64,000 nt of DNA, from the NCBI RefSeq assembly GCF_000798815.1, contig NZ_JTLD01000002.1, positions 1-64,000 on the forward strand. Reading direction: 5' to 3'. The notes beneath the pieces were generated by a model that was given only the letters and a program-made list of their open reading frames with translations, had not been told where the DNA came from and did not search any database. The DNA comes from Alistipes sp. ZOR0009 (GTDB taxonomy: Bacteria > Bacteroidota > Bacteroidia > Bacteroidales > ZOR0009). Made by a program: the position numbers and the translations under genes. Shown in pieces: positions 1-7,919 of the stretch; position 1 is the stretch's first letter; every line of letters starts with the position of its first letter.

Positions 1-52
1 CAACCTTGCACGAATAGAAGGGGCTACTTAGCTATAGTATTTATTAAAATAG

Positions 53-81
53 AAAGGGTGATTGGTTACCAATCACCCTTT
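53..81. terminator. Bidirectional hairpin terminator
   Basis: A perfect 14-bp inverted repeat with a 1-base centre (AAAGGGTGATTGGT / ACCAATCACCCTTT) is flanked by A/T-rich sequence on both sides. It lies just past the stop of the minus-strand gene at 105-584 and could also end a gene entering from the left edge. Confidence 0.75.
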
Positions 82-104
82 TCCGTACTAGATAGATGTT
101 GATG

Positions 105-584
105 TTAGTTGTCATTCTTGTTAGACTTGTTCTTCTTAAAGTGCTCTTTTAGCTGGCGATGAGCCTCTGCTGCACCTTGTACGTTATTACGGCTTAGGTA
201 CTCTAAATGAGCGTACTGATCTATAGCAGCATTGTAGTTGTTGTAGTCATGCATCATCTTAGCGCTTTCTAGCTTGTAAGCAATAGAGTAAAGTCTCATT
301 AGCCAACCTTCAATTATGCTACTTGATAGGTAGTCTTTATCAAATTCTTCCCAGTTAATAAGTTCCGACTTTAGGTGAGGCTGGTTGGTTTTTTGAGTTT
401 TTACATCAGCAACCAGTAGCTTGTTACTATTACCATTGCCTTTACCGTAGGTTTGTCGCTCCTGTGGTGTTAGTACAGGGGTGTTTGGATTAACTAAACC
501 TTCCATCTTAGAGATATAATCTTCTATCTCCGCTTGATTCGTTTTTGTTAGATCCTCATTTAATAATGCTTTCATATTAAACAT
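105..584 (-). CDS. Hypothetical protein, 159 aa
   Basis: I do not recognise the family. The product is soluble, with no signal peptide or membrane segment. The N-terminal third (to about residue 75) is polar and low in predicted structure. Residues 75-150 look helical and rich in Tyr/Asn (a DYNNYNAAIDQYAHLEYL stretch), and the protein ends in a Lys/Asn tail. Translation could equally begin at the second Met (residue 4, MKALLN). It stands alone: a hairpin terminator lies downstream and a 318-base gap with a stem-loop lies upstream. The coding frame is long and clean, so a real gene is likely, but no function can be assigned. Confidence 0.6.
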   Translation of the reverse strand: MFNMKALLNEDLTKTNQAEIEDYISKMEGLVNPNTPVLTPQERQTYGKGNGNSNKLLVADVKTQKTNQPHLKSELINWEEFDKDYLSSSIIEGWLMRLYSIAYKLESAKMMHDYNNYNAAIDQYAHLEYLSRNNVQGAAEAHRQLKEHFKKNKSNKNDN

Positions 585-902
585 TTTTATGTTAAAACTA
601 ACCTTTTAAGCTGCTAATACTAAACAGCCCCTAACCAAATAGCTACTGTTTATTCCTTAAAAGGCAGGAGGTTGTTATCTTGTTGTTATTTTTTTAACAC
701 CCTCGTTAGGTAAAAAACAGGGCTACTAAAATATTTGTTTAAAATCAGCCTCTTTTTTTTTAGGTGTCTTACGCTATTTTTTTTTGGATGATGGATAGGC
801 CTGGAGTTGGTTGTATAAATACTTTCTTTGCTTTAGGTAAAATGGTGCCGAACATTGAGCTGGCTGCTGCGTTACTTACAACAAAAATGAAAATAGACGA
901 CT
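585..902. other. Non-coding gap with a bipartite stem-loop
   Basis: No gene fits in these 318 bases. A bipartite stem is visible at 602-664: a perfect 9-bp outer stem (CCTTTTAAG at 602-610 with CTTAAAAGG at 656-664) encloses a 6-bp inner stem (AAACAG at 622-627 with CTGTTT at 646-651). It sits 18 bases upstream of the minus-strand start at 584 and would form in that gene's leader. The rest is T-rich and shows no clear promoter. Confidence 0.4.
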
Positions 903-1217
903 ATGGGAATATTTAGCGCACTCTTCGGAGCAGGACCGAAGGTAGACTTGAAGGAGGTGGTTGCCCGAGGCGCCATCATTATTGACGTACGTACTCCACA
1001 GGAATTTGCAACAGGCAACATAAAGGGTTCAATTAATATCCCTATAACCGTTTTGCCGCACAAGGTAGCAGGGTTGGATAAGGACAAACCGATTATCGTT
1101 TACTGTGCATCGGGTGCCCGTAGCGCCTCCGCTAAGACATTTTTAAAGCATCAAGGCTTTACCGAGGTGCATAATGGTGGTGGTTTTCGTGGGTTTTATA
1201 GGCATTTAAACGAATAG
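903..1217 (+). CDS. Rhodanese-like domain protein
   Basis: This is a single-domain rhodanese of 104 residues. The hallmarks are the IDVRTPQEF segment at residues 27-35 and the active-site loop starting at Cys68 (YCASGARSASA), which would carry a persulfide. Single-domain rhodaneses move sulfane sulfur to acceptors such as cyanide, thioredoxin or sulfur-carrier proteins; the partner cannot be told here. A short hydrophobic N-terminus (MGIFSALFGAG) is not a convincing signal peptide, so the protein is probably cytoplasmic. It stands alone, followed by a terminator at 1252-1280. The catalytic loop is intact, so activity is likely. Confidence 0.88.
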   Translation: MGIFSALFGAGPKVDLKEVVARGAIIIDVRTPQEFATGNIKGSINIPITVLPHKVAGLDKDKPIIVYCASGARSASAKTFLKHQGFTEVHNGGGFRGFYRHLNE

Positions 1218-1251
1218 ATGCTTTAAAATCGGGTTAGGGTTGCCATAACGC

Positions 1252-1280
1252 AAAAGAGAGGCTGTTTAGCCCCTCTTTTT
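1252..1280. terminator. Rho-independent terminator
   Basis: AAAAGAGAGG pairs with CCCCTCTTTT with one mismatch around an 8-base loop, followed by a T-rich run. It ends the rhodanese transcript and lies between it and the convergent focA. Confidence 0.65.
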
Positions 1281-1362
1281 ATTTTTTGCTCTCCGCAGGT
1301 TCTGATGTTCCACGTTCGGTGGGTTATTCGCTTGGTGCGGCACAAGTGCGTTTGATGCTGGT

Positions 1363-2151
1363 TTAGCTTCTTTTTTCGCCGTAGGCGTACCAGTAAAGAC
1401 CTCCAACCAGAATGCTTCCGCCGGCAATGTTGCCAAGGGTTGCTGGTATTAGGTTGTTTACGATGAAGTCGCCCCAGGTGATGGGTGCGCCCAGCAACAT
1501 GGCCGATGGGATAAAGAACATGTTGGCAACGCAGTGCTCGAAGCCCATAGCCACAAAAGCCATAATCGGAAACCAGATACCGAGTATCTTACCCGAGATG
1601 TGGTTGGAGGCGTAGGCTAGCCACATGGCAATGGCCACAAACCAGTTACAGGCCATTCCTTTAAAGAAAACTTTATAGAATGGGGCAGTTGTTTTAACCT
1701 CCGCAATGTGTAGGGTAAACTGTTTCCAGGGTTCGGCGGTTAGGGTGCCTGTAAGGTAACCTACAAAGTAGGCCACAAAAATGGCTCCGAAAAAGTTGCC
1801 AATGTACACCAATCCCCAGTTCTTGAGCATGCTCGATACGGGTAGCTTACCCGATGCTACAGGAGGAATGAAGTAGGCGGTGTTGCCGGTAAAGAGCTCG
1901 CCACCAGCAATGGCAACCAGCATAAGTCCTACAGGGAACGCTGCGCCCATTAGAAATTTACTTATCCCAGGGTTAGCAGCAGCAATGCCAGGTACGCCAC
2001 CTCCAATAACGATGGCCAGCAGTCCGCCCAGTGCAATGTAGGCTCCTCCCAAAAAGGCAAGTACAAGAGTTGTAGAAATGGAGTTCTTGGTTCTTGCTTG
2101 GGCAGATAGTCCAACAACCTCTACTATCTGCTTTGGTGAATTGAAATTCAT
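1363..2151 (-). CDS. focA: Formate/nitrite transporter (FocA/NirC family)
   Basis: The product is a 262-residue polytopic membrane protein of the FNT channel family, with about six membrane segments and the family's Gly-rich half-helix features. Recognisable stretches are LGGAYIALGGLLA near the N-terminus, the AGGELFTGN loop near residue 85, and the FEHCVANMFFIP stretch near residue 205. FNT channels move formate, nitrite or hydrosulfide across the inner membrane. The position directly downstream of pflA and pflB on the same strand makes formate the likely substrate, so this gene would export formate made by pyruvate formate-lyase. The 103-base gap to pflA allows either co-transcription or a separate promoter. 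Confidence 0.92.
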   Translation of the reverse strand: MNFNSPKQIVEVVGLSAQARTKNSISTTLVLAFLGGAYIALGGLLAIVIGGGVPGIAAANPGISKFLMGAAFPVGLMLVAIAGGELFTGNTAYFIPPVASGKLPVSSMLKNWGLVYIGNFFGAIFVAYFVGYLTGTLTAEPWKQFTLHIAEVKTTAPFYKVFFKGMACNWFVAIAMWLAYASNHISGKILGIWFPIMAFVAMGFEHCVANMFFIPSAMLLGAPITWGDFIVNNLIPATLGNIAGGSILVGGLYWYAYGEKRS

Positions 2152-2254
2152 CAGTAATCTATGTTATAGGGTCTTCTAATTTTATTTGTGGGGTAGGTAG
2201 GGATCTCTGCTCAATCGAATTTAAGCGGCATGCCACCTAGCGCTACTTATTCTT

Positions 2255-2980
2255 TTAGTTTACTACCACGTGCTTAATGTACTTTTCGAATAGCGCTTTA
2301 GCCTGTTCGAGCTGTTTGGGTGTGTTATCCTTTACACCTTCGAGGTGGTAGGGCATATCGAGGTGCTCGTACTTATGCTTTCCGAGGGTGTGGTAGGGCA
2401 AAATCTCCATGCGTTCTAGGTGTTTAAACTCCTTAAAGTACTCACCAAGCGCATTCATGTGCTCCACTTGGTCGGTATATTCCGGAACTAGAACGTAGCG
2501 AAGCCAGAACTTGATACCGCGCTCTTCGAGCCTTTTGGCCATTAGCAGGGTCTTGTCGTTTGTCTGGTTGGTGATTTTCTTATGCCATTCGGGATTGAAA
2601 TGCTTAACGTCGAGTAGGACGATATCCACGTAGTTCAGCAGCTCGTCAACATCGTCGTTGTAAACGCTACCGTTGCTGTCTATGCAAGTGTGGATTCCCT
2701 CTTCCTTTAGCCTCTTAAATAGCTTGATAAGCCCCTTTGCTTGAAGCGTTGGCTCGCCGCCCGAAACGGTTACGCCGCCCCTCTTACCGAAGAAGGCTTT
2801 CTGGCTGATAGCCATTTTAACGATTTCTTCTACATCGGTCGGTGTGCCACCCTTAAGGGTTATTGTGTCGGGGTTGGCGCAGTAGAGGCACTTAAAGTTG
2901 CAGCCTTGCAGGAAGACTACCAACCTCAATCCTGGTCCATCGAACGTTCCCATCGACTCGTAGGAGTGTACGTTTAGCAT
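2255..2980 (-). CDS. pflA: Pyruvate formate-lyase activating enzyme (radical SAM)
   Basis: This 241-residue radical SAM enzyme installs the glycyl radical on pyruvate formate-lyase. The [4Fe-4S] ligands are Cys27, Cys31 and Cys34 in CNFKCLYC (CX3CX2C). The TVSGGEPTLQ segment is the SAM-binding GGE motif, and FDGPGLRLVVFLQGC is typical of PFL activases. There are no extra ferredoxin domains, as in the short PflA class that acts on pyruvate formate-lyase rather than on glycerol or choline lyases. It lies downstream of pflB with a hairpin terminator in the 163-base gap, so its expression may be stepped down relative to pflB. Confidence 0.96.
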   Translation of the reverse strand: MLNVHSYESMGTFDGPGLRLVVFLQGCNFKCLYCANPDTITLKGGTPTDVEEIVKMAISQKAFFGKRGGVTVSGGEPTLQAKGLIKLFKRLKEEGIHTCIDSNGSVYNDDVDELLNYVDIVLLDVKHFNPEWHKKITNQTNDKTLLMAKRLEERGIKFWLRYVLVPEYTDQVEHMNALGEYFKEFKHLERMEILPYHTLGKHKYEHLDMPYHLEGVKDNTPKQLEQAKALFEKYIKHVVVN

Positions 2981-3034
2981 TATATTGCTTTATTATAGTA
3001 GGATTATAACCTACAATTAAGGTTTTAATTCAAA

Positions 3035-3063
3035 AACCAGCCGGGAATATAACCCGGCTGGTT
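3035..3063 (-). terminator. Terminator between pflB and pflA
   Basis: An 11-bp GC-rich stem (AACCAGCCGGG / CCCGGCTGGTT) with a 7-base loop is followed on the minus strand by TTTTTG. It lies after the pflB stop and before pflA, so it should end or attenuate pflB transcripts. Confidence 0.7.
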
Positions 3064-3143
3064 AGTATTCTGTACCTCGCTTTCGCCTTGGCGTAGCCTT
3101 CCATCTGTGTGGGAGACGTAACGACTTGGGCGATACGAGTAAA

Positions 3144-5375
3144 TTACATCTTATCGAAGAAGCTGCGTGAAATAACCTCCAGCTGCTGGTCGCGGGTTAG
3201 GCGAACAAAGTTCACCGCATATCCCGAAACGCGGATGGTTAGCTGTGGGTAGTTTTCTGGATGTTCCATGGCGTCCTCTAGCATCTCGCGGTTAAGTACG
3301 TTCACGTTAAGGTGGTGCGCACCTTTCGAGAAGTAGCCGTCCATCATCGAGATGAGGTTGTCCAATCTGTCTTCCTGCGAGCTACCTAGCGACTTAGGAA
3401 TGATCGAGAAGGTATTGGAGATACCGTCCATCGAGCTTTCGTAGTCGAGTTTAGATACCGAGCTAAGCGAAGCGATAGCTCCCTTGGTGTCGCGTCCGTG
3501 CATTGGGTTGGCACCAGGAGCAAAGGCTACACCCTTGGCACGACCATCAGGAGTGGCACCGGTCTTCTTTCCGTACATCACGTTAGAGGTGATGGTAAGG
3601 ATAGATAGGGTAGGTTGCGCATTCTTGTAGGTTGGCAGCTCGGTAAGCAGCGAGTTGAAGTAGGTTTGAACGTCAACGGCTAGCGTATCTACGCGGTCGT
3701 CGTCGTTTCCGTAGAATGGGAATTCTCCTTCAGTTTCGAACTTAATGGCGATATTCTTATCGTCGCGGATAGGCTTAACCTTTGCAAACTTGATGGCAGA
3801 TAGGGAGTCTGCTACGATAGAAAGACCTGCTGCACCGTACGCCAAGTTGATCTTAGGGTCGGTATCAACGAATGCCATTTGTGCTTTTTCGTAGTAGTAC
3901 TTATCGTGCATGAAGTGGATGATGTTCATCGAGTCGTTATAAACGCGAGCCATCTCCTTCATTACAAGCTTAAAGTTGGCCATTACCTCATCGTAGTCTA
4001 GTACGTCGGTGTTCTTTAGAGCAGGAACATTCTTAACAACCTGCTTTCCGGTAATCTCGCATCGGCCTTCGTTGATGGCAAGTAGCAGCCCTTTGGCAAG
4101 GTTGGTACGTGCTCCGAAGAACTGAATTTGCTTTCCGATTTCTTGGTACGATACGCAGCAGGCGATACCGTAATCTTCAGAATCACGGGTAGCGCACATT
4201 AGGTCGTCGTTTTCGTACTGGATAGATGAGGTGTCGATTGATACCTGCGCACAGAAGTGCTTGAATCCATCGGGTAGGCTAGGAGTCCAAAGCACAGTCA
4301 TGTTTGGCTCTGGTGATGGTCCTAGGTTGTATAGCGTTTGAAGGAAACGGAACGAGGTTTTGGTAACCTTGGTACGTCCGTCAGATGTCTTACCGCCAAT
4401 TGCCTCGGTAACCCAGGTTGGGTCGCCAGCAAAAATTTCATTGTAGGCATCCATACGAAGGTGGCGTACCATGCGAAGCTTGATAACAAACTGGTCGATT
4501 AGCTCCTGAGCGAACTCCTCGGTAATGTTTCCCTTTTGTAAATCGTACTCGATGTAAATGTCTAGGAATGATGACACGTTACCCAACGACATGGCTGCAC
4601 CATCCTGCTCTTTTACTGCAGCAAGGTAGGCCATGTACACCCACTGTACCGCCTCTTGGGCATTGTGTGCTGGGCGCGCTAGGTCTAGTCCGTAGTACGA
4701 ACCTAGAATTTTAATCTTCTCAAGCGCCTTAATTTGCTCGGCAACCTCTTCGCGAAGGCGAATACGGTGTTCGGTCATAGGGCCTCCTAGGTTTTCTAGA
4801 TCGTGCTTCTTGGCTGCAACCAAGCGGTCGATTCCGTAAAGTGCTAGGCGTCGGTAGTCTCCGATGATACGTCCACGGGCGTAGTTGTCGGGTAGTCCAG
4901 TAAGGAATCCTAACGAGCGGTATAGTCTGATTTCGTCGTTGTAGGCGTCGAATACACCGTCATTATGCGACTTGGCATAGTGGGTGAAGATGTCAAGGAC
5001 ATGCTCGTCTACCTCTAGTCCATGCTCGCTGCATGCTTTTTCAACTACCTTAATACCGCCATAGGGCTTCATGGCGCGTTTTAGAAGCTCGTCGGTTTGA
5101 AGACCAACGATGAGCTCGTTCTCCTGATCGATATATCCGGCCTTGTGCGAGGTGATTCCCGAAACGACCTTATTATCAATCTTACGAACCCCGTTGTTGT
5201 CTCTTTCTTCCTTTAGTCCCTGCTTGCAGATGTTCCAGATCTTCTTGGTTCTTTCGCTTGGACCGCAAAGGAAAGATGCATCTCCCTCATAAGGGGTGAT
5301 GTTCTTGTTAACGAAATCTCTAACGTTGATTTCGGTTTCCCAAACTCCTCCCTTGAAATTGATGTTTTGTTCCAT
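3144..5375 (-). CDS. pflB: Formate C-acetyltransferase (pyruvate formate-lyase)
   Basis: This 743-residue glycyl-radical enzyme converts pyruvate and CoA to acetyl-CoA and formate under anaerobic conditions. The catalytic pair is Cys406-Cys407 in IACCVSYQ. The radical-bearing glycine is Gly718 in RVSGYAVNF close to the C-terminus. Length and the paired cysteines fit true PFL rather than diol dehydratase-like relatives. The NMTVLW and [10 protein letters not shown] regions around the substrate pocket also read as PFL. It is encoded upstream of its activase and of a formate channel. The radical form is oxygen-sensitive, which fits an anaerobic lifestyle together with the hydrogenase at 34.9-38.3 kb. 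Confidence 0.98.
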   Translation of the reverse strand: MEQNINFKGGVWETEINVRDFVNKNITPYEGDASFLCGPSERTKKIWNICKQGLKEERDNNGVRKIDNKVVSGITSHKAGYIDQENELIVGLQTDELLKRAMKPYGGIKVVEKACSEHGLEVDEHVLDIFTHYAKSHNDGVFDAYNDEIRLYRSLGFLTGLPDNYARGRIIGDYRRLALYGIDRLVAAKKHDLENLGGPMTEHRIRLREEVAEQIKALEKIKILGSYYGLDLARPAHNAQEAVQWVYMAYLAAVKEQDGAAMSLGNVSSFLDIYIEYDLQKGNITEEFAQELIDQFVIKLRMVRHLRMDAYNEIFAGDPTWVTEAIGGKTSDGRTKVTKTSFRFLQTLYNLGPSPEPNMTVLWTPSLPDGFKHFCAQVSIDTSSIQYENDDLMCATRDSEDYGIACCVSYQEIGKQIQFFGARTNLAKGLLLAINEGRCEITGKQVVKNVPALKNTDVLDYDEVMANFKLVMKEMARVYNDSMNIIHFMHDKYYYEKAQMAFVDTDPKINLAYGAAGLSIVADSLSAIKFAKVKPIRDDKNIAIKFETEGEFPFYGNDDDRVDTLAVDVQTYFNSLLTELPTYKNAQPTLSILTITSNVMYGKKTGATPDGRAKGVAFAPGANPMHGRDTKGAIASLSSVSKLDYESSMDGISNTFSIIPKSLGSSQEDRLDNLISMMDGYFSKGAHHLNVNVLNREMLEDAMEHPENYPQLTIRVSGYAVNFVRLTRDQQLEVISRSFFDKM

Positions 5376-5695
5376 TCTCTATAATGAAGATTAAAATGTT
5401 ACGAACCAACAAGGCATAACTTTCCCCTTCCAACTGGTCGTTGGTCAATAGTTTTGATGCAAATAATGGTGGTTAAATAAAACCAACTTCGTAGCATGTA
5501 CTACTAATGCAAATCAATTATTGCAGAAGGACTTTGTTAGTAGCCTTAATCAGTATTTATTCCAGCTCAAAGATATGGTCCTATTTAGACATGATAAAAA
5601 GAACGGGAAGGTACACCAGCTATAAAACGTGTAGTTTCCGTTAAATAAGGCGAACAAATGAAAATATGCTGCCGAGCAGCATAGAGGGTTATGCA
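5376..5695. other. pflB upstream region
   Basis: This stretch holds no gene. The minus strand carries TATCTTTG at 5568-5575, a match to the Bacteroidota -7 box, but no matching -33 TTTG at the usual spacing. If used, it gives pflB a leader of about 190 bases. Closer to pflB is a short inverted repeat CCAAC-N5-GTTGG at 5434-5448, a possible operator. Confidence 0.35.
5568..5575 (-). promoter_or_regulatory. Candidate -7 box of the pflB promoter
   Basis: Minus-strand TATCTTTG fits TAnnTTTG. No good -33 element is seen, so this is a weak call. Confidence 0.35.
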
Positions 5696-5726
5696 AAAAG
5701 GGCCACCTCTTGGAGGTGACCCTTTT
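5696..5726 (-). terminator. Terminator of the acidic-protein gene
   Basis: The stem AAAAGGG-c-CACCTC / GAGGTG-a-CCCTTTT has one internal mismatch, a 3-base loop and A/T runs at both ends. It lies 15 bases past the stop of the minus-strand gene at 5741-6076. Confidence 0.75.
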
Positions 5727-5740
5727 CATATTGTTGTTTA

Positions 5741-6076
5741 TTAGTTTCTTTTTATCTCTACTTCATCTTCTTCGTATTCGTCTTCTTCATATTCGTCGTC
5801 ATCGTCGTCATAATCTTCGTCATCGTACTCTTCATCTTCATCGTACTCTTCCTCGTAGTCCTCATCTTCCTCTTCTCCCTCATCGTAGAAGTCGGAGATA
5901 GACTCTCTTTTATACTTTTGAAGATCGTACTCCTCCTCGAAATCATCGACATCGTACAACTCTTTCTTTTCGTTTTTGGGCTTCTTATCAGGTGTAAGCT
6001 TTTTCCCTTTCTTCAGATCATCAGATTCATAAGTTGTATCCTTTGAACCGGGTCGAAAATCTTTATTTGCTTTCAT
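5741..6076 (-). CDS. Small protein with basic head and extreme acidic tail
   Basis: The 111-residue product has two halves of opposite charge. Residues 1-40 are lysine-rich (MKANKDFRPG, KKGKKLTPDKKPKNEKK). From about residue 60 to 105 it is almost entirely Asp, Glu and Tyr, before a basic end (EIKRN). No domain, signal peptide or membrane segment is visible. Such tails are usually disordered and can act as nucleic-acid mimics, chaperone-like segments or metal-binding tails; none of these can be shown here. It has its own terminator and a long A/T-rich upstream region, so it appears to be a single-gene unit. Codon use (GAT/GAC, GAA/GAG mixed) argues it is coding and not a repeat artefact. Confidence 0.7.
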   Translation of the reverse strand: MKANKDFRPGSKDTTYESDDLKKGKKLTPDKKPKNEKKELYDVDDFEEEYDLQKYKRESISDFYDEGEEEDEDYEEEYDEDEEYDDEDYDDDDDEYEEDEYEEDEVEIKRN

Positions 6077-6261
6077 TTCGGAGCCGAATTTGTAAATTAC
6101 CTAACGGTATTAATTATTAGTTTTAATTGTTAAACACTGTGGACTTTGTCCTTAGAACTGATGCAATTTTATAACTTTTTTTGGACTTTAGTGAATTTGA
6201 AGGCCTTTTTTGGGTCTTATTTTTCAAAATTTTTCGGATTTAACATCTTCGGGCAATATTT

Positions 6262-6269
6262 TACCTTTG
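6262..6269 (+). promoter_or_regulatory. Candidate -7 box for the AspT-like transporter
   Basis: TACCTTTG matches TAnnTTTG and lies 24 bases upstream of the ATG. No clear -33 TTTG is present at the usual spacing. Confidence 0.45.
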
Positions 6270-6292
6270 TAATCTAACCAACTACTACATAA

Positions 6293-7879
6293 ATGGACCT
6301 TTTAAGTTCTTCGTACTTTGCGCTTTTCCTGATAATTGCACTGGGTTTTATATTGGGGTCGATTAAAATCAAGGGGATCTCGCTGGATGTTTCAGCGGTT
6401 ATTTTTATAGCCCTACTTTTTGGTCATTATGGTATTGTTATACCGCCAGATATCCAAAATTTTGGGATGATACTCTTTATTTTTACGATAGGGATTCAAG
6501 CCGGCCCCGGATTTATAGACTCCTTCAAGAGTAAAGGGCGTGATTTGGCTATCCTCACTACGATTCTAATTTTAAGTGCGGGGGCGATTAGCTACCTGTT
6601 TTCCCTACTATTCGGGCTGGATTCTAAAATCTCGACAGGGCTTTTAGCTGGTGCTCTTACTAGCACTCCGGGGTTGGCTGCTGCTATCGAGAGCACAAAA
6701 TCTTCGGTTTCGTCTATCGGCTACGGTATTGCTTATCCGTTTGGGGTGATTGGTGTTATCTTATTTGTTAAGCTGCTTCCTTCATTATTTAGAACCGACC
6801 TCAGGCTTTTGGAGGAAAAGTTGGAGAAGGAGCAGAGTACGCAGTTTCCCGCTTTGCATAGCAAAGTTTTTAGAGTCGAAAATGTAAATGTGATTGGAAA
6901 GACATTACAGGATCTCCGTGTGAGAACCATGACTGGTGCCAATATATCCCGAATTTTGAAAAACCAAGAAACCGTAGTGGTTACTCGGAATACCGTTCTT
7001 CAGGAGGGAGATGTGATAAAAGCGGTTGGTACCCTTGATGCTTTAGATAGGGTTAAGTATTTAATTGGTGAGGAAGTTGATATGGATCTTGTTCCAAATA
7101 AGAACTACGTTCTCGAATCGCTGCTTGTTACTAATAAAAAGCTGATTAACCATACCCTTGGTTCGCTAAACCTTTGGGGAAACTACGATGTTACGGTTAC
7201 TCGAATACGTCGTTCGAGCGTCGAAATTGCCCCAACGCCCGATGTTCAGCTTAAGTTTGGGGATAAACTTTTAGTTGCTGGACATAAAGATGATACGGCA
7301 GAGGTAGCTAAACTTTTAGGTAATGATGCTAAAGCCCTCTCCGCAACCGACTTTTTCCCTATTGCGGCAGGGATTGTTCTGGGGGTTATTTGCGGTAAAA
7401 TTAGTATTTCGTTGGGTCCAAATTTTACTTTTACTCCAGGCTTAACAGGGGGTGTTTTGTTGGTTGCGATTGTTTTGAGTAGTATTGGTCGTACAGGTTC
7501 TATTATGTGGACAATGACTGGATCTGCTAACCAGCTGCTTCGTCAGCTCGGATTGCTGCTTTTTCTGGCTGGTGTGGGTACGTCTGCAGGTCAACATATT
7601 GTGGCAACCTTCGAGCAGTATGGTATAATGCTCTTTTTGATTGGGGCTGCCATCACTCTTTTCCCTATGATCATTGCAGCTTTAGTTGGTCATTTTATTT
7701 TTAAGATGAATATCTTCTACCTATTAGGTGCTATTACTGGAGGTATGACTAGCACTCCAGGTTTGGCTGCAACGGATACGATGACTAAGACCAATATGCC
7801 TACGCTTGCTTACGCAACGGTATATCCAATAGCTTTGGTACTGCTGATAATCGTGATTCAAATATTAAGCATCTTATAA
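6293..7879 (+). CDS. AspT/YidE/YbjL-family transporter with two TrkA-C domains
   Basis: The 528-residue inner-membrane protein has the aspartate:alanine exchanger (AAE) architecture: an N-terminal membrane half (about 1-165), two soluble TrkA-C/RCK_C domains (about 190-265 and 275-345), and a C-terminal membrane half (about 350-528). The two membrane halves are a visible duplication: TSTPGLAAAIES in the first corresponds to TSTPGLAATDTM in the second. Family members exchange aspartate for alanine or succinate for other dicarboxylates, and most bacterial YidE/YbjL homologues have no known substrate, so none is named. It is monocistronic, with a candidate -7 box upstream and a strong terminator at 7887. 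Confidence 0.88.
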   Translation: MDLLSSSYFALFLIIALGFILGSIKIKGISLDVSAVIFIALLFGHYGIVIPPDIQNFGMILFIFTIGIQAGPGFIDSFKSKGRDLAILTTILILSAGAISYLFSLLFGLDSKISTGLLAGALTSTPGLAAAIESTKSSVSSIGYGIAYPFGVIGVILFVKLLPSLFRTDLRLLEEKLEKEQSTQFPALHSKVFRVENVNVIGKTLQDLRVRTMTGANISRILKNQETVVVTRNTVLQEGDVIKAVGTLDALDRVKYLIGEEVDMDLVPNKNYVLESLLVTNKKLINHTLGSLNLWGNYDVTVTRIRRSSVEIAPTPDVQLKFGDKLLVAGHKDDTAEVAKLLGNDAKALSATDFFPIAAGIVLGVICGKISISLGPNFTFTPGLTGGVLLVAIVLSSIGRTGSIMWTMTGSANQLLRQLGLLLFLAGVGTSAGQHIVATFEQYGIMLFLIGAAITLFPMIIAALVGHFIFKMNIFYLLGAITGGMTSTPGLAATDTMTKTNMPTLAYATVYPIALVLLIIVIQILSIL

Positions 7880-7886
7880 AAAAGTA

Positions 7887-7914
7887 GAGGAGAACCTGCT
7901 GGTTCTCCTCTTTT
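7887..7914. terminator. Bidirectional terminator
   Basis: A perfect 10-bp stem GAGGAGAACC / GGTTCTCCTC with a TGCT loop and TTTTGTTT after it separates the transporter from the convergent M1 peptidase gene. Confidence 0.88.
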
Positions 7915-7919
7915 GTTTA

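Noticed and set aside
1-52. End of a gene entering from the left edge
   Set aside because: A stop codon is possible at about position 15, but fewer than 20 codons remain and none is recognisable.
5710-5952. Arg/His-rich and Met/Thr-rich frames opposite or in phase-shift to the acidic protein
   Set aside because: They are mirror translations of the GAA/GAT repeats and have no start context or neighbours.
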